A stretch of 6,400 nt of DNA, from positions 1 to 6,400 of the forward strand of contig JABHIC010000034.1 of the NCBI GenBank assembly GCA_018671205.1. Direction: 5' to 3'. How positions within the stretch are numbered: position 1 is the stretch's first letter; the number at the start of each line of letters is the position of its first letter. The stretch is from Gammaproteobacteria bacterium (GTDB lineage Bacteria; Pseudomonadota; Gammaproteobacteria; GCF-002020875). This document shows positions 1 to 6,400 of the stretch, in pieces. Below the pieces are notes generated by a model that was given only the letters and a program-made list of their open reading frames with translations, had not been told where the DNA came from and did no database searches. The position numbers and the translations under genes are program-made.

Positions 1-2474
1 AGTCATGATTTTTGTCTCCACTGCTGACCGGTAGACGAACCACAAAAGTGGCCCCCTCTGCCGGCCCATCGCTCTCTGCCCGAATGGTCCCCCCATTGGA
101 CTGTACAAAATTAGCCACCGAATGGAGCCCAAAACCACTACCCTCCATCTTATCGGTCTCCCCAAAATGGAAGATGGTCGACAACCGCTCCGACTCAATT
201 CCACAACCATTATCAGAGATCCGCATCTCAAAATAGTCACTGTCACTTCTCTCAATCTCTGCCCGCAGATCAATCACACCCTGCCCTTTCACCTCTGGGT
301 TGGCATCAATCGCCTCCATCGCATTCTTAAGCAGATTACCCACCATCTGCAGAAAGGGGTTACGAGGCAGTGAGACCTCATCAACCGTCACCGCTATCAT
401 TAACACGATCCCTCGCTTCTCCAGCGAGACCGAAAGCATTGAGCGGGCATCATGAATCGCCGTTAGCAGATCGAAACTCTGTGAGAAGGAGGCATTGCTC
501 CCCTCCTTTACCAGCGTCTGCTGTACCCGAACAATTTCGGTGATGTGGCCCACCCCCGTACGAATATTCCCAATATTCTCTCTCAACCCCTCTTCATCCA
601 ACTCATGCAACATCTCCGGGGTACGCCGGAAGATCACCATCACCTGCTGCAGCGCGGGGAGCGCACTACATGCGCTCCCCTCTAGCTCAGTCTCGACAAG
701 CGCTATCTGCTGCTGCAAAAGATCTGCGATTTCAACCAGCTCCTTACGCCCCTTATCCAGCTGGTAGGTCTGTTCCCCAATTGAGTTAATTGCATTACCA
801 ATATTATGGAGTACCGTGGTAGACATCTCGGACATTCCCGACTGATAGGCCACCTCTGAGGATGCCTGATGTAGCTTTTTAGCCGCCAGGCGCGCCTCCG
901 TGACATCATCGACTAATAGCAGCCAAAACTCTTCTTCTTCTTCTTCAAAAACCATTCCAGAATGCTTCTTCTCAATCTGCTCAATCGGGCTCAGGGTAAA
1001 GGAGAGATCGCGCCCCCGGAGTTTAGTCTCCACCCCCTCAACCATCTCCGAGAGACGGATCGCCAGTAGAATCCGGAGCAGTAGCTTCGCATCCAGACCG
1101 CTCGCCCGCAGATAGCTCTCAATCTCCTCCCCCTCTTCCTGGCTCCCCAGCAGATCGGTGAAACGGAAGTTAGCGACCACTATTTTTTTATCACAGAGCA
1201 CCGCCATACCCACCGGTGCCGTAGCAATGATCTGATCAGAGAAGTGGCGAGATTGCTGCAGATGGTTGAGCATAATGGAAAATGCAGAGGCCAGATCACC
1301 CACCTCATCCCCTCCAGAGATATCAATATCTACCGACTCATCCCCCTGAGAGACCCGCTCTGCCATCAGGGTCAGATCACGAATAGGCTGGGTCAGCCGT
1401 CGCACAGCAATGGTCATTGCCAGGGTTAGAACCCCCGACACCAACAGAATAAGCATCACCAATCGATCACGAAACCCCTCGGACTTCTCTCTTAACACCT
1501 GGCTGGATACCTCTGTGCCGAGCAACAGATAACGTTCAGGCTGGCGGGAATCAAAGTGGAAGGGGAGCAGGCTCACGCCGACATCACGAGCCCCCATCAT
1601 TCGGGTGACCCCCTCCTCTCCCACTGCCCCCTTCTGCTGCCACTGTAGCCTCATCTCTTGCAGGTTCAACTCAGGATAGTCTTTACTCAAATTCTCCTCT
1701 CGCCCATTCATCTCGAAGGAGAAAAGTTTCTCCTTCTCAGGGTGAATCAGATACTCTCCACTGGCGTTGGCCAGTAGATAAAAAGAGTCCTCCAGCACCT
1801 TTTGGTTCAGGGGACGGGTAAAGTGGTTAAAGTTAATATTCACCACAACTACCCCATAAGGTTTTCCGCTGTGTGGGTCAAATACCGGCGTTGAGAGACG
1901 CAACATCGGTTCCCAGGGCTGAACGATACGCCCCTGCTCCCGGTTAAGGGTGACGTCGGAGTAGTAGACCTCTCCCTCCAAAAGTGTTGCCGCCTGAAGC
2001 ACATAGGGGTATTGCCCCTTCTCTTGCAGCCCCCCTGCCGAAATCGCGCTCACCGCCCCTCCCTGACGCTCTGTCCGCACCAGCTCACGCCCTCTCTCTG
2101 CCAACCCAATCAACCGTATCTGGCTATAGTAGTGTCGTTGCATCATCACCGTACGGAAGAGCAGCTGCAGGCGCCTCTCCCACCCTTTTCGGGTCTCATT
2201 ATTCTGATCATCATACCCCCCCCCCTTCAATAGCACGAATCAGACCCGTGATTGCCTGAGACTGCCTCAACAGATGAAGATCCCCCTCTACGGTATCAAA
2301 GGCTCGCCCAAGGAGTGTACGCCCCTGGTTAACATTCTCCTGCAGACGACCAAGTGCCTCCTCCTCTAGCAGTCGGCTGGTATCGGTCCAGACCAGAACC
2401 CCCAGTGACAACAGGCCACCACCGGCAATAAAGAGGGTGAGCAGGGAGAGTTTGAGCGGCAGTTGAAGTCTCAT
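1..2474 (-). CDS. Membrane sensor histidine kinase (dCache-HAMP-PAS-DHp-HATPase), frameshifted at a G10 tract, 3' end outside window
   Basis: This is a two-component sensor kinase that would autophosphorylate on histidine. Residue numbers assume the frame is restored at the G10 tract; 824 residues are then visible. TM1 is about residues 8-30. An extracytoplasmic dCache-like sensor spans about 40-325, with YYSDVTLNREQGRI (170-183), LRLSTPVFD (191-199) and FYLLANASGEYLIHPE (231-246). TM2 is about 338-358 and leads into HAMP (RRLTQPIRDL, GDEVGDLASAF). PAS is about 411-530. The DHp box is MSTTVLHNIGNAINS with candidate phosphoacceptor H556. The ATPase has an N box (NLLKNAMEA, N717), G1 DNGCGI (754-759) and G2 GSGFGLHS (778-785). 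The ATG overlaps the upstream TGA (TGATG), implying translational coupling, with a GAGAG stretch just upstream as a weak Shine-Dalgarno. As written, the frame stops at 2211-2213 after 87 codons. No other stop occurs down to base 2. No receiver domain is seen. Kinase identity is secure; whether it is functional depends on the tract. Confidence 0.88.
930..946 (-). repeat. GAA trinucleotide repeat encoding a poly-Glu run in the PAS region
   Basis: Five GAA codons in a row plus one GAG encode six glutamates (about residues 510-515). They lie between FEEE and the hydrophobic strand FWLLLVDDV at the end of the PAS domain. Changes in copy number would keep the reading frame and only change the length of an acidic loop. 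Confidence 0.75.
2216..2225 (-). repeat. G10 homopolymer interrupting the kinase reading frame
   Basis: Ten consecutive C on the plus strand are ten G on the coding strand, at codons 84-86 of the kinase. With ten G, the reading is E-G-G-G-V followed by TGA TGA. With nine G it is E-G-G-G-Y-D-D and then the full dCache-to-ATPase frame. With eleven G the frame also terminates early, near 2146. The sequence therefore has one ON length class (9, or 9 plus or minus 3) and represents an OFF state, unless the count is a sequencing or assembly error. Confidence 0.9.
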
Positions 2475-4345
2475 CAGCTCTCTCTGCTCTCTTCTGAAGT
2501 CCCTAACAACTGTTGCAACACCCCGCTGATCTTTTGTAACCCCCGGTAAACCTGTAACTTCATCCCCCCTTCGATATGAAGCTTCCGCAGCGCTCTACTC
2601 TCTACCGACTGGGAGATACCGAGATACTGCTTGAGGTGCCAGCTATTGACCAACAGCAGACCCAGCTCCCCGCTGACCCACGATAGTTCCGGTTTATCCA
2701 GGTTCGGATAGTGGTGCTGCTCTTCCGTCAGCAGACCGGTCCGCTGTTTCAGACGGTGGAGCTGTTGCCCCACCTTACGCAACTCCGCCACAATCAGTGG
2801 ACGGAGGGGAGCCACTGCCTCACCCTCTTCAGCACAACAGACAGGATCCACCACAACCCCCCGAGCGTCCGCGATCAGCAGCAGCTCCGCCAACAGCTGT
2901 CGAACCCGATGGTTACTCTGCACGATGTCGCTCTCTGCCTCCCCTCCCGCTAACTGAGTGAGTCGGTGAGCCACCTGCCCCCAATGTTGGTAGACATCGG
3001 AGGGGGTGCGCGGAGTGGAAAAATCAGGATTGAGGTTTTCTGCATGGCTGATGCCAAAATCATTCAGATCAGCTCCGCCCCTCTGGTAGATCAGCTCTAG
3101 TTCACGATCAATCCGCAGGGCCATCTCGTAGACCTCGCTCGGAGTGATGGTACGGTTGGGAAAGTCGGGTACTGTCAGTTCACCCAGACCATGCTGTTGA
3201 CGCACCCTGCTGATCTGCCTCAGCACCTCAATACTCCTGTAGTAGGTATGACGCGGCTCCAGCCGTTCAACCGTTCTTACGTTCTGCTGATGTGCAGGCG
3301 GTGGAACCCCTTTCCGTCTCTGATAGTGAACCAGCTCCTGAATGATATGGTTGACCACTGCATAGACCTGTTCCGGCCTCTTTTTCAACCCCTGCTGATC
3401 AAACTGTATCCGTTTCTGGCGTTGAAAATCGGGCAGTAGACGTAGCGCCAGCTCAATATTGTAGACCACATCATCGATGGTTCGTCCGGGCTCTGGCTCT
3501 GGCATACTGAAGGTACGTTCCAGCCCCAGCCGGTACTTCATCTGCTGTAACTCGGCTATGCTATTCTGCAACAGGTCATACAGATCGGTAGGGGTAATCT
3601 TGCGACGCGGTACCGGACGTACATCCATTGGCACCATCCAGAGGTTATACTCCTCATCCGCCAATTTACGGTTAAACTGGTTAACTTTCTGCATCGCGTA
3701 ATTGACAAACTGCCCCTCTTTCCGCTCTGGTGGCTCCACCGGGTCATACAGGTTCTGCGATCTGCGAATCAGCCACACCATCTCCAGTAGTTGTTCTGTT
3801 TGAGCATAAACCTCCGCCAGAGTAAAACCACGCACCCCCACCAGCGGATCCAGTCCATCGGAGATCTGGCGCAACAGATAGTAGACATCACTGGGGCTTT
3901 TTTTATCTCCCACATAGGATATCTGCCCCTTCTGCTCCATCCCCCTCTTATGCAGATGCTGCTCCCTGTTTTGTACAACCAGCACCATCTCACGCACCAG
4001 ACGGACGGCCAGATCATAGACCTCATTGGGGGTAATGGTACGTGAGGGGTAGGGAGAGATAGAGATCTCTCCCATCTGATAGATCCCTCTTAGCCGGTTG
4101 ATCTTCTCCAGTACCTCCAGCCCCTTCTGCAATACGTGGCGAGGTGCTTTGCCACTCACCACCTCTCCGGACTGAAAATAGCCCTGAATACCGTTGAGCA
4201 GGCGCAGGGTAACCACCTGATCCCGCAACCGCTCCACCTCGTAATAGACATCACTCGGGGTTCGGGCAGGAATATCCGCCTCACTGGGGAGCACAACCCC
4301 CCAGAGCAGAAACAGAAACCAGCCATGCCTCAGTGAGCAAACCAT
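2474..4345 (-). CDS. Exported 623-residue helical repeat protein with TPSDVY-type repeats, family not recognised
   Basis: Function unknown. The N-terminus is a typical Sec signal peptide: a basic residue, the hydrophobic stretch WFLFLLWGVVL, and a probable cleavage after SEA (residue 23). No lipobox follows, so a soluble periplasmic or secreted protein is expected. The mature chain has units that open with [TS]P-x-[DE]-[VL]-Y and continue as a predicted amphipathic helix. Clear copies begin at residues 29, 105, 150, 175, 251, 289, 323, 401 and 447; weaker ones are near 67, 209, 363, 473, 512, 551 and 594. The second half (323-615) aligns with the first (29-310) at an offset of about 294-305 residues. 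The only cysteines beyond the signal region are an adjacent pair, C503-C504. The ATG follows the upstream TAA directly, with GGGGGAG nine bases before it. The stop overlaps the kinase start. The coding call is firm; a scaffold or ligand-binding partner of the kinase is inference from gene order. Confidence 0.9.
   Translation of the reverse strand: MVCSLRHGWFLFLLWGVVLPSEADIPARTPSDVYYEVERLRDQVVTLRLLNGIQGYFQSGEVVSGKAPRHVLQKGLEVLEKINRLRGIYQMGEISISPYPSRTITPNEVYDLAVRLVREMVLVVQNREQHLHKRGMEQKGQISYVGDKKSPSDVYYLLRQISDGLDPLVGVRGFTLAEVYAQTEQLLEMVWLIRRSQNLYDPVEPPERKEGQFVNYAMQKVNQFNRKLADEEYNLWMVPMDVRPVPRRKITPTDLYDLLQNSIAELQQMKYRLGLERTFSMPEPEPGRTIDDVVYNIELALRLLPDFQRQKRIQFDQQGLKKRPEQVYAVVNHIIQELVHYQRRKGVPPPAHQQNVRTVERLEPRHTYYRSIEVLRQISRVRQQHGLGELTVPDFPNRTITPSEVYEMALRIDRELELIYQRGGADLNDFGISHAENLNPDFSTPRTPSDVYQHWGQVAHRLTQLAGGEAESDIVQSNHRVRQLLAELLLIADARGVVVDPVCCAEEGEAVAPLRPLIVAELRKVGQQLHRLKQRTGLLTEEQHHYPNLDKPELSWVSGELGLLLVNSWHLKQYLGISQSVESRALRKLHIEGGMKLQVYRGLQKISGVLQQLLGTSEESRES
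2501..3379 (-). repeat. C-terminal half of the internally duplicated repeat array (about 8 units)
   Basis: Residues 323-615 of the exported repeat protein. Unit starts are near 323, 363, 401, 447, 473, 512, 551 and 594, matching the order and irregular spacing of the first half, including the short fourth-to-fifth interval of about 25 residues. The last four units have lost most of the TP-x-D-V-Y signature but keep the helical pattern (QVYRGLQKISGVLQQL near 598-613). The alignment was made by eye. Confidence 0.6.
3416..4261 (-). repeat. N-terminal half of the internally duplicated repeat array (about 8 units)
   Basis: Residues 29-310 of the exported repeat protein. Unit starts are near 29, 67, 105, 150, 175, 209, 251 and 289. 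Best matches to the other half are PRH at 68-70 against 364-366, RTITPNEVY at 102-110 against RTITPSEVY at 398-406, SPSDVY at 150-155 against TPSDVY at 447-452, and DPV at 201-203 against 500-502. The alignment was made by eye. Confidence 0.65.
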
Positions 4346-4978
4346 TTATGGTATCTCCCCCGGCTCACTCAATGGCTGGGCGGGTGACTCCGATAGCTCT
4401 GATAGTCCTGATGGCTCTGATGGCTCTGGCTGCGGAGGTAGCAGATAGCGAGTCACCAGTGTAGTACTGTTTTTGACCCCAACCACCTCCACCCACCACG
4501 CACCCTGCTCATGCCCGCGGAAGGGGGGCAAGAGGCCATTATGGGCCGGAAGGAGATAGAGCAGGTCTCCACTGTCGAGCTGAACCAGCAACACCGTTTC
4601 AGCCTGCTGCCGCTGCCCTCCATAGCGAAGCTGCGCTAGCTGCTCTACCACCTCTCCACGCAACACGTAGCTTCTGCCGAGTAGCTGCTGCTGAGTGAGA
4701 ATGGATCGTTCCATTGAGGAGAGTTCGAAGTCACTCATCCTCACCAGCAGAGGCCCCAATGCCGCCCCCTCTATCGCCGGTTTCAATGCCCCCCCTCTAA
4801 TGACCACTGATTCGGTGCCCAAGACCACAGCGGGGAGAAAAAAGCCTCCAGCCAACAGCAAGAGTCCGGCGCACGAGAGATACTGTCTACCAAAGGGGCT
4901 TCTTGCAGGCAAGCCGACCCCAAGCTGAATCTTCAGCCAACGTAATTTCCAGTGCGATCTCCGCTCCCCCCTCTCCAT
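4346..4978 (-). CDS. Small exported or membrane-anchored protein, family not recognised
   Basis: A 210-residue protein of unknown function. A basic N-terminal stretch (residues 1-32, many R and K) precedes one hydrophobic segment at about 33-53 (YLSCAGLLLLAGGFFLPAVV). This is either a signal peptide with a long n-region or a single membrane anchor with the rest outside. The cysteine in LSCAG precedes the hydrophobic core, so it is not a lipobox. Residues about 104-170 read as alternating short strands (VLRGEVVEQL, TVLLVQLDSGDLLYLLP, WWVEVVGVKN, LVTRYLLP), which could form a small OB- or SH3-like barrel; that is inference. The tail from residue 171 is rich in P, S and E and probably disordered. 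The ATG at 4978 has a G-rich ribosome site close upstream. A TTG at codon 23 (4912-4910) would give a more usual signal peptide and remains an alternative. The gene is first in the block and abuts the repeat-protein gene with no gap. Confidence 0.8.
   Translation of the reverse strand: MERGERRSHWKLRWLKIQLGVGLPARSPFGRQYLSCAGLLLLAGGFFLPAVVLGTESVVIRGGALKPAIEGAALGPLLVRMSDFELSSMERSILTQQQLLGRSYVLRGEVVEQLAQLRYGGQRQQAETVLLVQLDSGDLLYLLPAHNGLLPPFRGHEQGAWWVEVVGVKNSTTLVTRYLLPPQPEPSEPSGLSELSESPAQPLSEPGEIP
4355..4361 (-). promoter_or_regulatory. Ribosome binding site of the repeat-protein gene
   Basis: GGGGGAG on the coding strand lies nine bases upstream of the ATG at 4345, inside the last codons of the preceding gene. 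It supports this start and co-translation with the upstream gene. Confidence 0.6.
4392..4427 (-). repeat. Four tandem 9-bp copies in the C-terminal tail of the small exported protein
   Basis: On the plus strand, gatagctct, gatagtcct, gatggctct and gatggctct follow one another. They encode the three-residue steps of the Pro/Ser/Glu-rich tail (EPS, EPS, GLS, ELS). The unit is a multiple of three, so copy changes would keep the frame. Confidence 0.7.
4789..4795 (-). repeat. G7 homopolymer inside the small exported protein gene, in frame
   Basis: Seven G on the coding strand encode Gly-Gly in VIRGGALK (residues 61-63 region), just after the hydrophobic segment. The frame is intact. It is one of several G runs in this block. 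Confidence 0.75.
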
Positions 4979-4982
4979 CCAG

Positions 4983-4991
4983 TCACCCCCC
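4983..4991 (-). promoter_or_regulatory. G-rich ribosome binding site before the small exported protein
   Basis: GGGGGGTGA on the coding strand ends four bases before the ATG at 4978. It is the reason for choosing this start over the internal TTG at codon 23, which lacks an equally good site. Confidence 0.45.
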
Positions 4992-5002
4992 TATAAGATA
5001 TA

Positions 5003-5031
5003 TGTATAACAGATTTGGCACTGAGATACAA
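5003..5031 (-). promoter_or_regulatory. Candidate sigma70-type extended -10 promoter for the three-gene block
   Basis: On the coding strand, TTGTAT (5031-5026), a 17-base spacer and TATACA (5008-5003) form a -35/-10 pair. TGT directly before the -10 hexamer supplies the extended -10 TGn element. Transcription would start near 4996, leaving a short leader of about 18 bases before the ATG. The -35 matches consensus only in TTG, so the call rests on the -10, the spacing and the position. No operator repeat is evident. Confidence 0.4.
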
Positions 5032-5112
5032 ACCACCCGCTTGCCTGATGAGGGGTAATCTTTTCAATAAATAATTGCAAAAAATAGGGTTGTTGCGAAG
5101 ATTCTTGGAGTA

Positions 5113-6400
5113 CTAGAAGTCTTGCCTGAACTCAATAAAGAGACGATCATTCTCTCCCCAGTCCGGCGGGGTTGAGCCACTGTGGTAGATGATCCCCCCG
5201 GTGGTGATAGACCAGACATCATCGAGATCATACTGTAGCGAAAGACGCTCATAGCCCCCCTCATCGAGGGTCGATCCGTTGCGCATGACCACCCCCTTGA
5301 GATGAAGGGTGTCGTTGTCAAAATTATGCAGATAGGCCAACAGGGTCTGGTAGACCCGCTCCGGGGCATAATCTGGAGAGGTGATCAGCACCGCATCATA
5401 GTGGCGAATCTGGCGCTGCACCCTCTCCAGTGAGAGGGTCACATCAGTGATGCCGCGATATTCCCCCCCCAACAGCAGATCAACCCTGGAACCGTCACCG
5501 GCCCTGGCATACTCCAGCCCATCAAGATAGGCCACCTCCCCTTTCCAGAGCCAACTGCCCTGCGCAATATTGAGTGCCGTACCGAGTTGGTTAACCCGTG
5601 CATAACGGAGCAGGTTGCTGCCCAGCGTTCGGTAGGGGATGTCATGGTTAAGGCGGGCCGCATAGAAGGAGAGATCCCAGCCGGAGAAGCGCCCCATCGC
5701 TGAGAGCCCCCACTCCATCTCCCCTAGGCCATCCCCCGGAAACTGCTCTATTACGGTAACTACGCTACACTCTGCCTCGCTGAGTGGCCCCGTAGCAGAG
5801 AACTCGCCCCCACAAGGGGCGATCCGGTTGGGGCGATTTTCGACAATCGCCATTCCACTCCAGTGCCACTCCCCCTTATAGTAGTCCGCACGCGCCATAG
5901 TGAGTGGACGACGCAGGGTCTCAATCTCTCCCAGCCCCGGTTCACGTAGATCCATCGGGTTGATGGTGTCATTGACCCGCAGATAATCCGACTGCCCCCA
6001 GACCACAATCTGACGCCCCAGCTTGATATCCAGATCGGGGTTGATGGAGCCCGTCAACCACAACTCTCCCAGCTCCAGATCCTGTTGATACTGGTCGATC
6101 ACGGCCTGAGGGTAGTGACTCTCTTCGTGAATGGCATAGGAGAAGTCATGTCGCATAAAACCATCACCATGCACTTTCCACCCCGGGAAGAGGGGCTGCT
6201 CCAGCTCAAGCCACAACTTTGTGGAGAGCCTGGAGAGGCCTCGGTAGTCGGGACGACCATTGATCGGGGCACTATGATCTATATTCCAGCTGCCACTATT
6301 AACCCAGTGTCCCCGCAGGGGCAGTGCTGCCTGCAGAGGTACAGCACCATCCTCGTCCGCCTCCTCAATCGCAACGCTCTCCTCCGGGCCAAACCCATCA
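5113..6400 (-). CDS. DUF1302-like outer-membrane beta-barrel protein, 5' end outside window
   Basis: The C-terminal 428 residues of an outer-membrane protein; substrate unknown. The frame is open to the right edge, so the true start and signal peptide are missing. Near the visible start is the family-like segment RGHWVNSGSWNIDHS, then DYRGLSRLSTKLWLELE. The best signature is LGRQIVVWGQSD (visible residues 127-138) followed by NDTINPMDLREPGLGEIE (143-160), resembling the GRQxVxWG and NPxD motifs I associate with DUF1302 barrels. The remainder alternates short aromatic-rich strands with polar loops (WHWSGMAIVE, WLWKGEVAYLDGLEYA). The chain ends in EFRQDF, with the C-terminal phenylalanine expected for recognition by the BAM machinery. 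Two cysteines (APCGGEF and EAECSV, 15 residues apart) could form a loop disulfide. A TTG at 6216 could be mistaken for a start but lies well inside the conserved region. Barrel identity is fairly sure; the exact family is from memory of motifs. Confidence 0.75.
   Translation of the reverse strand, partial: DGFGPEESVAIEEADEDGAVPLQAALPLRGHWVNSGSWNIDHSAPINGRPDYRGLSRLSTKLWLELEQPLFPGWKVHGDGFMRHDFSYAIHEESHYPQAVIDQYQQDLELGELWLTGSINPDLDIKLGRQIVVWGQSDYLRVNDTINPMDLREPGLGEIETLRRPLTMARADYYKGEWHWSGMAIVENRPNRIAPCGGEFSATGPLSEAECSVVTVIEQFPGDGLGEMEWGLSAMGRFSGWDLSFYAARLNHDIPYRTLGSNLLRYARVNQLGTALNIAQGSWLWKGEVAYLDGLEYARAGDGSRVDLLLGGEYRGITDVTLSLERVQRQIRHYDAVLITSPDYAPERVYQTLLAYLHNFDNDTLHLKGVVMRNGSTLDEGGYERLSLQYDLDDVWSITTGGIIYHSGSTPPDWGENDRLFIEFRQDF
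5463..5470 (-). repeat. G8 homopolymer inside the barrel gene, in frame
   Basis: Eight G on the coding strand encode the end of Leu, two Gly and the first base of Glu in LLLGGEYRG. The frame is intact here. A slip of one base would truncate or alter the C-terminal 118 or so residues of the barrel. Confidence 0.8.

Larger units (their letters stand above)
4979..5112. other. Intergenic gap between the barrel gene and the three-gene block
   Basis: This 134-base region is AT-richer than its flanks. It holds the candidate promoter and ribosome site. A T6 run occurs on the coding strand around 5080, but no stable GC-rich stem precedes it, so I do not call a terminator. Read-through from the barrel gene into the block cannot be excluded. 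Confidence 0.6.

Noticed and set aside
2141..2215. Reinitiation downstream of the G10 tract giving a shorter kinase
   Set aside because: The first in-frame ATG codons (2146-2144 and 2143-2141) have no good ribosome site, and the product would lack TM1, leaving the sensor on the wrong side of the membrane.
1984..2259. Plus-strand open frames opposite the kinase start region and G10 tract
   Set aside because: They are antisense to an uninterrupted minus-strand coding frame with recognisable domains, and their products (proline- and serine-rich) resemble no protein.
2474..4345. TPR or Sel1-like repeat assignment for the exported repeat protein
   Set aside because: Units lack the W-LG-Y-A-F-A-P pattern of TPR and the A-x-x-Y-G pattern of Sel1, and the TP-x-D-V-Y opening and uneven spacing of 25-46 residues do not match either.
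4861..4885. Lipoprotein signal at LSCAG in the small exported protein
   Set aside because: The cysteine lies before the hydrophobic core instead of after it, and the residue three positions upstream (Tyr) does not fit a lipobox.
5040..5112. Rho-independent terminator after the barrel gene
   Set aside because: A T6 run is present on the coding strand, but only weak 4-bp pairings (such as CAAT with ATTG) occur nearby and no GC-rich stem precedes the T run.
5113..6216. Treating the TTG at 6216 as the start of the barrel protein
   Set aside because: The same frame stays open to the window edge and encodes family-like sequence (GLSRLSTKLWLELE) upstream of the TTG, so the gene simply begins outside the window.

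Overview
The window looks like chromosomal DNA of a Gram-negative bacterium, most likely a gammaproteobacterium. It encodes an outer-membrane beta-barrel, exported proteins and a membrane sensor kinase. No taxon-specific marker gene is present, so the assignment is tentative. All recognisable genes are on the minus strand, so they are read from right to left. I see no tRNA, rRNA, CRISPR array, transposase or attachment site.

Layout in reading direction. (1) From 6400 to 5113 is the C-terminal 428 residues of a DUF1302-like outer-membrane barrel protein; its start lies beyond the window. (2) A 134-base intergenic gap (4979-5112) carries a plausible extended -10 promoter and a G-rich ribosome binding site. 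(3) From 4978 to 1 is a tightly packed block: a 210-residue exported protein of unknown function (4978-4346), then with no gap a 623-residue exported repeat protein (4345-2474). Overlapping its stop codon by TGATG comes a large sensor histidine kinase (2474 to the left edge) with a dCache, HAMP, PAS, DHp and HATPase arrangement.

Two things stand out. First, the histidine kinase is interrupted after 86 codons by a run of ten G (coding strand, 2216-2225). With ten G the frame reaches a double TGA at once. With nine G it continues without a stop for 738 more codons to the window edge. This is either a phase-variable contingency tract or a homopolymer sequencing error. Second, the 623-residue exported protein appears to be built from about sixteen helical units, many opening with a TPSDVY-like motif. 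They are arranged as two homologous halves of about 295 residues, the second repeating the unit order and spacing of the first. I do not recognise this repeat as a named family.

Working model (inference): the two exported proteins act on the outer side of the inner membrane and are made together with the kinase, whose extracytoplasmic dCache domain could sense them or a ligand they bind. The output partner (a response regulator) is not in the window and may lie past the left edge.
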